From NCBI GenBank assembly GCA_900753295.1, contig CAADYQ010000019.1, forward strand, positions 1 to 36,194: 36,194 bases of DNA, read 5' to 3'. Positions 22,610 through 31,234 of this stretch are shown piece after piece. The position numbers were made by a program, and so were the translations under genes. Within the stretch, counting starts at the first letter, position 1. Every line of letters begins with the position of its first letter. Origin of the DNA: Clostridia bacterium (GTDB lineage: Bacteria > Bacillota > Clostridia > Oscillospirales > CAG-272). Under the pieces are notes generated by a model, which was not told the origin of the DNA, did no database searches, and was given only the letters and a program-made list of their open reading frames with translations.

Positions 22610-24268
22610 TCAGACGTCAAAGCAACTACCGCCTATAAATTCACGCATAAGCGAATTGCACGGTATCAGTGATTCGTCCTCTATCGGTCTGAAATACTTA
22701 AGATACTTTATAAGCCTGTTTGCCACAAGGAATTGCGGGTCTGTATAGCTTATCTCGCGCAGTGCGGGCAAAGCCTTTGTTCTAAGCACACAAAGCTCAT
22801 ACTGAAGCGCCGAGTTGAAAACAAAGTTGGCTCCCTCCTGATTGGGATATATCCATCTGAACTCGCCGTTTCTTACCGACTGCCACATATCTATCGTCCG
22901 CGCCGCCGAGCTGCCGCGGAAGTTCATATCTCTGACTATGCGGCGTATCAGTCTCAGGTCGGTAATATTCAGCGGCGAGTGGTCGTCGATGTTTATCTGA
23001 GCCTGCGGCGCGATATAAATTTTATATTTCTGATACTTGGGGATCGATCCGGTCAGCTTTTCGTTGAGCGCGTGGATCCCCTCGATTATTATCGGGTGAT
23101 CCTCGCCGACGCGTATCGTTCTTCCCTCTTCGCGCCGTCCGGTCTTGAAATTGAAATGCGGAAGCGTTACGCTCTCGCCGTTTATAAGATCGAAAAGATC
23201 CTGATTGAACTGCTCGATATCAAGACAGTTTATATGCTCAAGGTCAACCTCGTTCGGCGCGGCGTTCTGTATGCGGCATATCTCGGCGCGATCACGGTAA
23301 TAATCGTCCATCGATATCATAACGGGAGATATACCGCGTGAAAGCAGCTCGATGCGCAAACGGTTGCAGAAGGTCGTTTTGCCGCTTGAGCTGGGACCCG
23401 CGATGCCGATAAGACGGATATTTTCAATATCGTCCTCAATGGCACTGCCGAGCTCGGCGAGCATATTGGCATGTCTTGCCTCGCACATCTGAACGAAATC
23501 ACGCGCGTTGCCGGTATCCACCTGGCGGTTTATATCCGCTATGGTCTGAAGGTGCGCCTTTTTGGACCATTTGTACGCCTTTTGCAGTGTTTTACCGTAT
23601 GTTGTTTCCTCAACGAATTCCGGTATCTCCGCGCCAAGCTCATAGCGCGGGTACTGTATTATAAGTCCGGGGCTGTACGGTTCGATGAGATATTTCCCTA
23701 TGCAGCCCGTGGAAGGAGCCATATATGAGTGCAGATAATCGTAATATCCGTTGCACACATAAAGGTTTACGGTGCTCTCCGGGCGGTATTTGAGTATTTC
23801 GATCTTATCGGTAAGACCGTTTTTACGGTATATCTCCTCGGCTTCCTCCTTGGAGACGGTAACGCGCTCTATCGGATAGTCGGCGGAAATAATGCGTGCG
23901 ACTTCATTTTTTATGCTGTCGGCGGCGCGGTACATATTGAAGCCCGGCGTAAGCGCCTGACAGAATACCGAGCGCGACACGTTATAGGTGAAAAATATTT
24001 TTACATCCGGGTAGAGGTTGCGAAATGCCATTGAAATGATATAGCGCAGAGTCGCCTCGTAAGCCTTGCCCGCCTCAATGTTGTCCAGTCTCTCCGGTAT
24101 TATTTCCATTCCGTCATTTTTGTCAGACAGGCGGTACCTCAGTTCTTTTATCTGAGCGCCCACATGACACACGATATAATTCTTTTTATCTTCCTCATTC
24201 AAGAGGTCAATGACGCGCGTTCCCTCAGGAACGTGCATTTTTTCGTTATAAAGCGTAATATCGACCAT
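22610..24268 (-). CDS. TGS-domain/uridine kinase-like nucleoside kinase fusion
   Basis: A 552-residue protein combining a ThrRS-like N-terminal half with a kinase. Residues 1-60 look like a TGS/ubiquitin-like domain (PEGTRVIDLLNEEDKK), and 60-200 resemble the second editing-like domain of threonyl-tRNA synthetase. The C-terminal half is a uridine kinase/phosphoribulokinase P-loop domain: GPSSSGKTT near 291-299, then SMDDYYRDR near 320 and the IIIEGIHALNE block. This architecture is common in Firmicutes and Thermotoga; the substrate is not firmly known (nucleoside phosphorylation is likely). It converges on queH with only six bases between stops. Confidence 0.9.
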   Translation of the reverse strand: MVDITLYNEKMHVPEGTRVIDLLNEEDKKNYIVCHVGAQIKELRYRLSDKNDGMEIIPERLDNIEAGKAYEATLRYIISMAFRNLYPDVKIFFTYNVSRSVFCQALTPGFNMYRAADSIKNEVARIISADYPIERVTVSKEEAEEIYRKNGLTDKIEILKYRPESTVNLYVCNGYYDYLHSYMAPSTGCIGKYLIEPYSPGLIIQYPRYELGAEIPEFVEETTYGKTLQKAYKWSKKAHLQTIADINRQVDTGNARDFVQMCEARHANMLAELGSAIEDDIENIRLIGIAGPSSSGKTTFCNRLRIELLSRGISPVMISMDDYYRDRAEICRIQNAAPNEVDLEHINCLDIEQFNQDLFDLINGESVTLPHFNFKTGRREEGRTIRVGEDHPIIIEGIHALNEKLTGSIPKYQKYKIYIAPQAQINIDDHSPLNITDLRLIRRIVRDMNFRGSSAARTIDMWQSVRNGEFRWIYPNQEGANFVFNSALQYELCVLRTKALPALREISYTDPQFLVANRLIKYLKYFRPIEDESLIPCNSLMREFIGGSCFDV

Positions 24269-24319
24269 TCCTGTTTATCTCCTCTAAATATTTTTATGCT
24301 TCGGGAGCGTCCGGACTTG

Positions 24320-25300
24320 TCATTGCTGCGCTCCCGTGCGCAGTTTTTTTGCTCTCACGTCGGTACCAGTGAGCATAAAGGTCACAAATTCTCCGAAAAT
24401 ACGGCTCGTGATGCGGTCCCAGTATCTGCCGCGCATTTCATCCTGGCGCAGATTCGTGCTTATCATAGTGGGCAGTCCCTTGTTTATACGTGTGTTGATG
24501 ACATCGTAAAGACAGCTCACCGTGAACTGATTGGAGACCTCGGAACCGAGGTCGTCGATAATGAGCAGGTCGCAGTTGAAGTACCTGTCGGTCTTCTCGC
24601 CGTTCTCCTGCCCGGAGGCATTGCCGAAACGCGCGCGTTCAAAGTCCGAGAACATTCCGATCGCTCCGGTATACACAACATCGTAGCCGCGCTCTATTAT
24701 GACCTTTGCCGCCGCGGTGGACAGGTGGGTCTTACCGAGTCCCGTACCGCCGAAAAGAGCTATGCTCTTTGAGGTGGCGGGATCGAATGTCTCGGCATAC
24801 CGGCGCATTGCGCGGTATATGTACTGCATATTTTCGTAATTACGGCGGTCATCGGCGTAATAATCGAGCGAAAAGGTATCAAACGTCTCGGTGCGCATGA
24901 GCTTTCCGAGTCCGGAGGATTCATACCCCGCCATTATGAGCCGTTGCTTCATACAATGGCACATCCTGTCGTCAATATAGCCTGTATCCTGACAATCCGG
25001 GCACTCGTAGCGCGGCTCGCAATAATCCGCAGGATATCCCGCGGCGGTAAGCAATGCATCACGGCGTGCGCGGAGCTTCTTGACAGCGGCTTTGATATCG
25101 GCAACCGTTTCACCGGATGCACCGAGCGCCGCCCCCATGAGTCTGATGCCTGTTTTGGAAAGCTCCTCGTCTATCTTCCGCGTTTCGGGTATCACACGGT
25201 GTATCTCCGCGCTGCGTCCCTTGGCGGCGTCAAGCGCCGCACGGTTCTTTTCGGCATATTCCTCGCGCACGCGGATGAAGTTTTCTCTTGTATATCCCAT
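24320..25300 (-). CDS. DnaC/DnaI-type helicase loader ATPase
   Basis: A 326-residue AAA+ protein. An N-terminal zinc-finger-like cluster (C94, C100, C103, C114, C116; CPDCQDTGYID) matches Bacillus DnaI. Walker A GGTGLGKT is at 184-191, Walker B DLLIIDDLGSE near 244-254, and the sensor segment is TMISTNL. Such proteins load the replicative helicase DnaB/DnaC onto single-stranded DNA at origins. Its ATG overlaps the stop of the DnaD-like gene by one base (TAATG), so expression is coupled, and the pair probably acts in replication initiation or restart. Length is normal for the family. Confidence 0.93.
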   Translation of the reverse strand: MGYTRENFIRVREEYAEKNRAALDAAKGRSAEIHRVIPETRKIDEELSKTGIRLMGAALGASGETVADIKAAVKKLRARRDALLTAAGYPADYCEPRYECPDCQDTGYIDDRMCHCMKQRLIMAGYESSGLGKLMRTETFDTFSLDYYADDRRNYENMQYIYRAMRRYAETFDPATSKSIALFGGTGLGKTHLSTAAAKVIIERGYDVVYTGAIGMFSDFERARFGNASGQENGEKTDRYFNCDLLIIDDLGSEVSNQFTVSCLYDVINTRINKGLPTMISTNLRQDEMRGRYWDRITSRIFGEFVTFMLTGTDVRAKKLRTGAQQ

Positions 25301-26343
25301 TATCTTTTTACCTTTCCGTCCTTGCCGCCTGCGGTGGACACGGGAATATCCGGAGCCGCGGCATCGCCGCCGTAGCTACGTCTCAGCGCTGCCTCAAAGA
25401 ATTCATCTGTGTTGAAGCTCGTGCCTTCAGGGACCGTCTTTTTGCTCTGCTCGTTGCTTCTGGCGGCTATGTATGCATCTATCTCCGCAGAGTTTTTAAG
25501 CCCCTCTCGGTTCCACGCCTCCATTATCGCATTTGCATATGCAAGCGATGCTTTGCCGGTGGAATTGACGGTCATCTCGTACGCCTTAGCTATTTCGTCA
25601 AGCCCGTATCCGAAGGTGCCTATCCACGCGTCTATAAATCCACGCTCGCGCGTCGTCAGGGCGCGGTCGCGGTCCATACCGAACATTGCGCGTATCTTGC
25701 CTTCCAGCTTTGCTGATTCCTCTATCGTGCGCAGATGGGCGTCAAGCGCTTCAACACTGGTGATCCCGCGGTCATAAAGATCGAACGCCACGGTCTCAAC
25801 GTATCTGAGCGATTTTTTTCCTATGCGTGCGCAGTGCGCGCAGAGGTTGATTATATATTCCCCGTCAAGTCCGAGATAATCGATAAGCCCGACCACCTTT
25901 GCGGTCTCCGACGTGCTGAACATCTTGCCAAGCATACGCTCGCATTCGTCTATCACCGCCGAGGTCTCGGCGCGGCGCTCAAGAATGCCGCTAAGCTCCT
26001 CCGTGGTATATGTCGGCAGTGTCGCCTCCGGTTTTTTCAGCTTTTGCGGCTTTGCGGGCTTCCGTGCTTCGGCATCATCCGCGGTATCGTCCGAGATCAC
26101 CCCAGCGCCGCGCCAGTAAGGAAGCGTGGAGTCTCCCGTGTCGTCTGCCGCCGTACCGAACGTTGCGGCTATCGCGCTGTCGCTCCAGCCCTGGAGCGCG
26201 GCAAGACGGCGCAGGAGCGCCATTATATCCTTTTTTGTCGCACTGCCGAATTTGGCTACCGCCGCCTGCGGCAGAACGAGAACGCCCGTGCCGTAATTGA
26301 CGGTGCAAGCGTGTTCTGCGGTATCTTTATTTTTTTCTTCCAT
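25300..26343 (-). CDS. DnaD-domain replication initiation protein
   Basis: A 347-residue protein of the DnaD/DnaB_2 superfamily. Two helical DnaD-like units are visible: about 120-205 and about 210-300. The second ends in the signature AYANAIMEAWNREGLKNSAE, where Tyr-x-Ile/Ala and the Trp-x3-Gly-hydrophobic pattern are characteristic. The first 110 residues hold a winged-helix-like segment and a Pro/Lys linker. DnaD proteins remodel DNA and help recruit helicase in Firmicutes. It starts 10 bases after the rex stop with an AAGGG site and overlaps the helicase-loader gene. Confidence 0.88.
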   Translation of the reverse strand: MEEKNKDTAEHACTVNYGTGVLVLPQAAVAKFGSATKKDIMALLRRLAALQGWSDSAIAATFGTAADDTGDSTLPYWRGAGVISDDTADDAEARKPAKPQKLKKPEATLPTYTTEELSGILERRAETSAVIDECERMLGKMFSTSETAKVVGLIDYLGLDGEYIINLCAHCARIGKKSLRYVETVAFDLYDRGITSVEALDAHLRTIEESAKLEGKIRAMFGMDRDRALTTRERGFIDAWIGTFGYGLDEIAKAYEMTVNSTGKASLAYANAIMEAWNREGLKNSAEIDAYIAARSNEQSKKTVPEGTSFNTDEFFEAALRRSYGGDAAAPDIPVSTAGGKDGKVKR

Positions 26344-26353
26344 CGTGCTGCCC

Positions 26354-27052
26354 TTACTGCTTCTTTTCGCCTTGCTCGCCCGAATGCAGACGGTAGCAGA
26401 GCGTCATAAGAGAATCACCGAGGTGGACGTTTTCCACGATGGCTGTTTTCTGCTTCAGATCAAGCTCGTTGCTTGTAAAATTCCACACGCCGGGAACGCC
26501 CGCTTCCTCTACTGTATGCAAAACATCGGCGGCACATTCCTTCGGAAGCGTGAGAACGGCGATATCCACCTTGTGAGTGCGGCAGAATTCGGCAAGCTCG
26601 GAGGACGGATATATCGTAACGCCTGCAACGGCGTCTCCGGTCACTGCGGGGTTGGTATCGAACATAGCTATAACGCGCACGCCGCGGCGCTCGAACATCG
26701 GTGAGCGGACTATGGCTCTGCCGAGGTTGCCCGCGCCGATTATCACGGCATTATAGCCGTTATTGGCTCCGAGGATATCAAGTATCTGAGTATAGAGCTT
26801 TTCGACATTGTAGCCGTAGCCCTGCTGACCGAAGCCGCCGAAGCAGTTGAGGTCCTGTCGTATCTGAGATGCTGTAACATTCATTATTCCCGCAAGCTCC
26901 GCGGAGCTTATGCGCGTTCTGCCGTGCGACAAAAGCTCGCGCAGATAACGGTAATAGCGTGGCAAACGCTTTATCACCGCGTCCGAGATATTTCTGTCGT
27001 GATGAAGCTCGTTGTTGCTATGTATAGCTTTTTCGTTTTCGTTACTGCTCAT
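26354..27052 (-). CDS. rex: Redox-sensing transcriptional repressor Rex
   Basis: A 232-residue Rex. The N-terminal winged helix (ISSAELAGIMNVTASQIRQD, near 48-67) is followed by the family segment FGGFGQQGYGYNV, then a Rossmann domain with GAGNLGRAIV near 100 and the NADH-binding acid in MFDTNP. Rex represses fermentation genes (ldh, adhE, butyrate genes) when the NADH/NAD ratio is low. The ATG at 27052 has a GGTGGAT site close upstream; a GTG three codons earlier is possible. It heads a run with the DnaD-like and DnaC-like genes, and an ldh lies elsewhere in the window. Confidence 0.96.
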   Translation of the reverse strand: MSSNENEKAIHSNNELHHDRNISDAVIKRLPRYYRYLRELLSHGRTRISSAELAGIMNVTASQIRQDLNCFGGFGQQGYGYNVEKLYTQILDILGANNGYNAVIIGAGNLGRAIVRSPMFERRGVRVIAMFDTNPAVTGDAVAGVTIYPSSELAEFCRTHKVDIAVLTLPKECAADVLHTVEEAGVPGVWNFTSNELDLKQKTAIVENVHLGDSLMTLCYRLHSGEQGEKKQ

Positions 27053-27125
27053 ATGATCCACCGTTTGCGGCGCAAAGCGCCTGCTTTCGTTTTTTTATTG
27101 TATGATCCCGAATGCTGCCCGACGA

Positions 27126-28157
27126 TCAGTCGGCATCGTCGGCATGCGCATTCAGCGAGGTATCCGCGCGCACTCCGGCGCGGAACAGGAAAGCCCCCTC
27201 CGCCGCGACCATTGCGGCGTTATCTCCGCAAAGCGATATAGGCGGGAGTATCAGCTCCGCGCCGCACGCACGGCATACATTTTCCGCCGCGGCACGCAAA
27301 TGCGAATTTGCCGCTACGCCGCCCGCGATCACAAGCCGGCGGCATCCGCTGCGCTCAAGCGCCGCGGGAATTTTTGAAACTATCGCCGACACTATCGCGC
27401 CGGTGTACGCCGATGCAAATGCCGCGCGGCGTTCGCCCTCAAGCGTCTCCCCGCGCTGACTCATACCGTTGAGAAGGTTGAGTGCGGCGGTTTTGAGTCC
27501 GCTGAACGAAAAATCAAGGTTATCGCCCGCAAGCGCCGGGGACGGGAGCTTGAATTCACGCCGCATGGGGCTTTGATCCCCCTCATGAGCCAGCCTGTCC
27601 ATTGCCGCGCCGCCGGGATACGGCAGACCTATGACTCTGCCTATTTTATCAAAAGCCTCACCCGCGGCATCGTCGCGTGTCCCGCCAAGCTCGCGGTATT
27701 CGGTAAAATCAGCCACATGATAAAACGATGTGTGCCCGCCCGACACGACAAGCGCCAAAAACGGCGGCTTAAGCCCCGGCGCCGCAAGATATGCCGCAGC
27801 AGTGTGCGCGTGAACGTGGTTCACGGGCACTATCGGCTTATCCCACGCATAGGCAAAGGATTTTGCAAAATTGACGCCGACGAGCAGTGCGCCGATAAGT
27901 CCGGGGTGAGACGTTACCGCCACCGCATCGAGCGCCTCCGGCGTCACGCCCGCCTCGTCAAGCGCACGGCTTACGGTCGGGCATATCGCCTCAATGTGCG
28001 CACGCGATGCGATCTCCGGCACCACGCCTCCGTAAAGGCGGTGCGTATCTATCTGCGATGCAACGATGTTCGATCTTGCGCGGACGGTGCCGTCAAGCTC
28101 TTCGACGACAGCCGCAGACGTTTCGTCGCAGGATGATTCGATCCCAAGTATAAGCAT
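27126..28157 (-). CDS. tsaD: tRNA threonylcarbamoyladenosine (t6A) transferase subunit TsaD
   Basis: A 343-residue Kae1/Qri7/TsaD protein. The opening LGIESSCDETSAAVV and the metal-binding HxxxH (H114, H118 in NHVHAHTA) are diagnostic, with the block GGHTSFY and IAGGVAANSHLR further on. With TsaB and TsaE it transfers threonylcarbamoyl from its adenylate to A37 of ANN-decoding tRNAs. Here tsaD is with rimI on the minus strand, while tsaE and tsaB are 3 kb away on the plus strand. Length is typical. GGAG precedes the ATG. Confidence 0.97.
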   Translation of the reverse strand: MLILGIESSCDETSAAVVEELDGTVRARSNIVASQIDTHRLYGGVVPEIASRAHIEAICPTVSRALDEAGVTPEALDAVAVTSHPGLIGALLVGVNFAKSFAYAWDKPIVPVNHVHAHTAAAYLAAPGLKPPFLALVVSGGHTSFYHVADFTEYRELGGTRDDAAGEAFDKIGRVIGLPYPGGAAMDRLAHEGDQSPMRREFKLPSPALAGDNLDFSFSGLKTAALNLLNGMSQRGETLEGERRAAFASAYTGAIVSAIVSKIPAALERSGCRRLVIAGGVAANSHLRAAAENVCRACGAELILPPISLCGDNAAMVAAEGAFLFRAGVRADTSLNAHADDAD

Positions 28158-28177
28158 ATTCAGTCTTTCTCCAGATC

Positions 28178-28666
28178 CTACTTGATGAATTTTTCCATAA
28201 CAACAGCATCCTCGTCGGGAAAGCTGTAAAAATGCCGGCGTATGCCTGCAGGGGTGAATCCGAACGAGCGGTAAAGCGACTGCGCGGGGATGTTGTGCTC
28301 GCGCACCTCAAGCGTTACACGCACACAGCCATTGCTTTCGGCGGCTTCAAGAAGCCCCTTCATGATCGCCGAGGCACAGCCGCGCCTACGAAATGCCGGG
28401 GCGGTGGCAATATTGACGATATTGCCCTCATCGAGCACGCATTCTATGCCGCCGTATGCCGCCAGCGTACCGTCCGGCGCTTCACACGCAAACGCCGAGA
28501 TATGTCCGGCTCCTGCCGTGCTACCACCGCCGACGAAAAGCGCACGTATGGCATTCAGGCTCCACGGCTCGGAAAAAACGGCGTGTTCTATCTCCGCCGC
28601 CGCCTTGACATGACGCTCAGCAAACGGTACGACCGTGAACCCCGGCTCAGTCGGCTGTTGTGTCAC
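28178..28666 (-). CDS. rimI: Ribosomal-protein-alanine N-acetyltransferase RimI (GNAT family)
   Basis: A 162-residue GNAT acetyltransferase. The acetyl-CoA binding loop is RRRGCASAIM near 95-104 (Q/RxxGxG/A type), followed by the LEVREHNIPAQSLYRSFGF region (key residues Glu, Arg, Asn, Tyr) typical of RimI. RimI acetylates the N-terminal alanine of ribosomal protein S18. It starts at a GTG (28664-28666) with a GGGAGG site and overlaps the preceding lipoprotein gene by about 20 bases. It lies 20 bases before tsaD, the usual pairing in bacteria. Confidence 0.9.
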   Translation of the reverse strand: MTQQPTEPGFTVVPFAERHVKAAAEIEHAVFSEPWSLNAIRALFVGGGSTAGAGHISAFACEAPDGTLAAYGGIECVLDEGNIVNIATAPAFRRRGCASAIMKGLLEAAESNGCVRVTLEVREHNIPAQSLYRSFGFTPAGIRRHFYSFPDEDAVVMEKFIK

Positions 28667-29315
28667 TTTCTTCCTCCCCGGAGAGATATTTCTCCATTAT
28701 ATCGGTGGCATCAACACGGCGCATCCCCTCATACTTGCCGTAAAAGTACACCTTGTCCGCATACTCGTGAAGCGACAGGCAGTAATATATGCCGGGATAT
28801 TTTTCGGATTCAAACTTTACGACATAGGTGTTTACCGGCTCGCCGACCACGTCGCCCTCGTTGGCTCCGCCGGTCCAGCGGTCACGCATGAGCGCCACAT
28901 CGTCGCCCGTTATCGCAACAAGAGCTATGCTGACCGTGCCTTCCGTATCGCAGATGTAAGCGCGCACGGGATCAAAGGTATCAAGCGAGGCGATGATATC
29001 GGTACCGGAGTAAAGTATATCGCCCCATTCGGTGCAGAGCCACTCGGACGGCTCAAGCCCGCTTATCGTGTAAAGCGATTGCTCGGCGCCTGACAGCGTT
29101 GCCTTTGTATACACTTTTTTCGATCTTGCCGCGGGCTCAAGATATGCGGGCATAAAGCTGTACGCACTGCCTGTTTTTTTATCGATGATGCGCATTCCAT
29201 CCGATTCGAGCTTACGGGCGCAACCGGCAAGCATGAGCACCGGCAGCACAAGCGCCGCCGCGAGCAGGACATTTGCCGTTCTTTTAAGTATTTTAACGAT
29301 CTTTTTATTCTGCAT
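28647..29315 (-). CDS. Hypothetical lipoprotein
   Basis: A 222-residue lipoprotein I do not recognise. A basic N-terminus (MQNKKIVKILKR), a hydrophobic segment and the lipobox LAGC place it on the outer face of the membrane. The mature part is acidic, with aromatic-rich beta-like segments and no catalytic motif I can name. The ATG at 29315 has a GGAAG site. A TTG at 29336 overlapping the dCMP deaminase stop would add seven residues. It is embedded in the galU-to-tsaD run and overlaps rimI, so it is co-expressed with housekeeping genes. Confidence 0.82.
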   Translation of the reverse strand: MQNKKIVKILKRTANVLLAAALVLPVLMLAGCARKLESDGMRIIDKKTGSAYSFMPAYLEPAARSKKVYTKATLSGAEQSLYTISGLEPSEWLCTEWGDILYSGTDIIASLDTFDPVRAYICDTEGTVSIALVAITGDDVALMRDRWTGGANEGDVVGEPVNTYVVKFESEKYPGIYYCLSLHEYADKVYFYGKYEGMRRVDATDIMEKYLSGEEESDTTAD

Positions 29316-29332
29316 TTTCGGAACTTCCGTTT

Positions 29333-29830
29333 TCAATAGCCTGTTTTTCCGCCGAGGGAATCGTCATTTTCGATCCACTCGGACACATCGATCACGCGGT
29401 AATTCTCGCGGTCGTCGCGGACTATGACGCGTGCGATGCCCGCATTTATTATCTGCCGCTTGCACATCATGCATGACGTTGTGCCGGGCATTACCGAACC
29501 ATCCACCGGGGACGTACAGCACATATAGAGCGTAGAACCGAGCATCTGCTCGCGCGGCGCGGCGATTATGGCATTTGCCTCCGAATGCACTGCGCGGCAA
29601 AGCTCGTATCTTTCCCCGCGCGGTATGCCGAGCGTCTCGCGATAGCATTCGCCAAGCTCGTTGCAGTTTGCCCTTCCGCGCGGCGCGCCGTTATATCCTG
29701 TGGAAACTATAACGTCATTTTTCACGATTATCGCACCGAAACGGCGGCGCAGACATGTGCTGCGCTCCGACACCGTTTGCGCTATATCAAGATAGTAATT
29801 ATCCTTTGAGCGTCTTTCCATGACATTCAT
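29333..29830 (-). CDS. Deoxycytidylate (dCMP) deaminase, ComEB-type
   Basis: A 165-residue zinc deaminase that turns dCMP into dUMP for thymidylate synthesis. The zinc site is His82 and Glu84 in HSEANAI plus C120 and C123 in SCMMC, and GYNGAPRG near 45-52 is a substrate-binding loop of the family. Length is normal. AGAGG lies 9 bases before the ATG at 29830. It is downstream of galU by about 27 bases and overlaps or nearly abuts the lipoprotein gene. ComEB is the Bacillus name; competence function is not implied. Confidence 0.94.
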   Translation of the reverse strand: MNVMERRSKDNYYLDIAQTVSERSTCLRRRFGAIIVKNDVIVSTGYNGAPRGRANCNELGECYRETLGIPRGERYELCRAVHSEANAIIAAPREQMLGSTLYMCCTSPVDGSVMPGTTSCMMCKRQIINAGIARVIVRDDRENYRVIDVSEWIENDDSLGGKTGY

Positions 29831-29857
29831 TACGGGATGCCTCTCTTTCTTTTTTAT

Positions 29858-30769
29858 TCAGATACCGCGCTCCTTGACGAATCCCGCAAGAAATTCGCGG
29901 AACTCTGCGCCAAGCTCGGGGTCGTCAAACGCACGGACCACATTTGCGCTGAGGAATCCCAGCTTTGAGCCGAGGTCAAAGCGTTTTCCTTCAAAATCAA
30001 GAGCCGTCATGCCGCGCGAGCGCGCCAGCGTGCGCATGGCGTCGGTAAGCTGTATCTCTCCGCCGGCTCCGGGAGGCGTCTCGTCGATGATATCGAATAT
30101 GTCCGGCGTGAGCAGTACTCTGCCGAGTATCGAGTAATTGCTGAATATCTCCTCCCGCGTGCGGGGCTTTTCTATCATGTCGTCAACAAAGAATTCACGC
30201 TCGCTGCCCTCGATGGGATGAGTGCGGAGCGAGCAATATTTCATGACCAGCTCCTCGGGGACGGTTTTAACGCCGCAGACGGCTCTGCCGTATTTTTCAT
30301 AGCTCTCTATCATCTGTGCAACGACTGGCTTTTCCGAGAAAATGATATCGTCGCCGTACAGCACGGCAAACGGCTCGTTCCCCACAAACGACCGGGCGCA
30401 TCCGACGGCGTGTCCCAGTCCGCGCGCCTCCTTCTGCCGTATGAAATAAACGCGTGCGCCGAAGGCGTTGCCCGTCTCGCGCATTTTTTCTATCTCACCG
30501 GCTTTGCCGCGCGCGGCAAAATGAGCCTCATATTCGGGAGAGTAGTCAAAGTAATCTTCCATAACGCCTTTGCCGCGTCCCGTGATTATCAAAATATCCT
30601 CTATCCCGCTTTTCGCCGCCTCTTCAACGAGGTATGACATTGCGGGGCGGTCAACTATCGGGAGCATTTCCTTCGGCACTGCACGCGCTATCGGGAGCAT
30701 ACGCGTTCCGAGTCCCGCGGCGGGAATAACGGCTTTTTTTATCTTCGGCATCGTTTTTTCGTTCGGCAT
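29858..30769 (-). CDS. galU: UTP-glucose-1-phosphate uridylyltransferase
   Basis: A 303-residue GalU/GtaB nucleotidyltransferase that makes UDP-glucose from UTP and glucose 1-phosphate, for glycolipids, teichoic acids or polysaccharides. The nucleotide-binding signature is PAAGLGTRMLP near 16-26. KGVMEDYFDYSPEYE near 69-83, VLYGDDI and GGEIQLTDAM are all family blocks. AAGGAGG precedes the ATG by 5 bases. It heads the minus-strand run that ends in tsaD and has its own promoter, divergent from the ynzC-like operon. Confidence 0.96.
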   Translation of the reverse strand: MPNEKTMPKIKKAVIPAAGLGTRMLPIARAVPKEMLPIVDRPAMSYLVEEAAKSGIEDILIITGRGKGVMEDYFDYSPEYEAHFAARGKAGEIEKMRETGNAFGARVYFIRQKEARGLGHAVGCARSFVGNEPFAVLYGDDIIFSEKPVVAQMIESYEKYGRAVCGVKTVPEELVMKYCSLRTHPIEGSEREFFVDDMIEKPRTREEIFSNYSILGRVLLTPDIFDIIDETPPGAGGEIQLTDAMRTLARSRGMTALDFEGKRFDLGSKLGFLSANVVRAFDDPELGAEFREFLAGFVKERGI

Positions 30770-30803
30770 GACTGCCTCCTTGCTATTGACTTTGTTAAAT
30801 AAT

Positions 30804-30832
30804 ATTATAACTCTATTTGCAGTCTAAATCAA
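30804..30832 (-). promoter_or_regulatory. Sigma-A promoter of galU
   Basis: Minus strand TTGATT (30827-30832), 17 bases, TATAAT (30804-30809), about 35 bases before the galU ATG. Confidence 0.78.
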
Positions 30833-30956
30833 TACCTTTCTTGAAATTCGGGTGTGCTTTGAGCTTATTTTCGGAAAACAGTCTCATTTTCGTCACGCAA
30901 CACTTGCATGGGCACAGCTTTTTTTGCAAATCCGCCCTTTGGGGAGCGGCAAACGA

Positions 30957-30985
30957 TTGATTTTCACGGCACAACGTGATATAAT
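30957..30985 (+). promoter_or_regulatory. Sigma-A promoter of the ynzC-tsaE-tsaB run
   Basis: TTGATT (30957-30962), 17 bases, TATAAT (30980-30985) preceded by TG (extended -10). It lies 34 bases before the ynzC-like ATG and may drive the plus run as far as rpe. Confidence 0.78.
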
Positions 30986-31018
30986 TATATTTGATCCTCT
31001 TATACCACGGAGACCGAT

Positions 31019-31234
31019 ATGGAAAAAGAAAAGATAAACAGAATAAACGAGTTGGCGAAAAAATCGCGCGAGGCGGGGCTTTCCGAATCCGAGGCGACCG
31101 AGCAGGCTGCCCTGCGCGCCGAATACATCGCCGAAATACGCGCCCAGATACGCGGTCAGCTTGACAACACGGTGATAGAGCGTCCGGACGGAACGCGCGA
31201 AAAGGTGAGCGAAAGACGCAAAGACCATGAGTAA
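31019..31234 (+). CDS. YnzC/DUF896 (UPF0291) small protein
   Basis: A 71-residue highly charged protein of the DUF896 family: the opening EKEKINRINELAKKSREAGL and LRAEYIAEIRAQIRGQL are characteristic, with key residues INRINELA and EYI. Bacillus YnzC is a small helical-hairpin cytoplasmic protein whose role is unclear, linked to the SOS-associated yneA operon. Here it is the first gene of an operon with tsaE and tsaB, and its end overlaps tsaE by 8 bases. Length is normal. Confidence 0.9.
   Translation: MEKEKINRINELAKKSREAGLSESEATEQAALRAEYIAEIRAQIRGQLDNTVIERPDGTREKVSERRKDHE

Noticed and set aside
30792..30810. Possible Rex operator (TTGTTAA at 30793) beside the galU promoter
   Set aside because: The right half (TATTATAA) does not match the TTAACAA half-site of the Clostridial Rex consensus; it overlaps the -10 box by chance of AT content.
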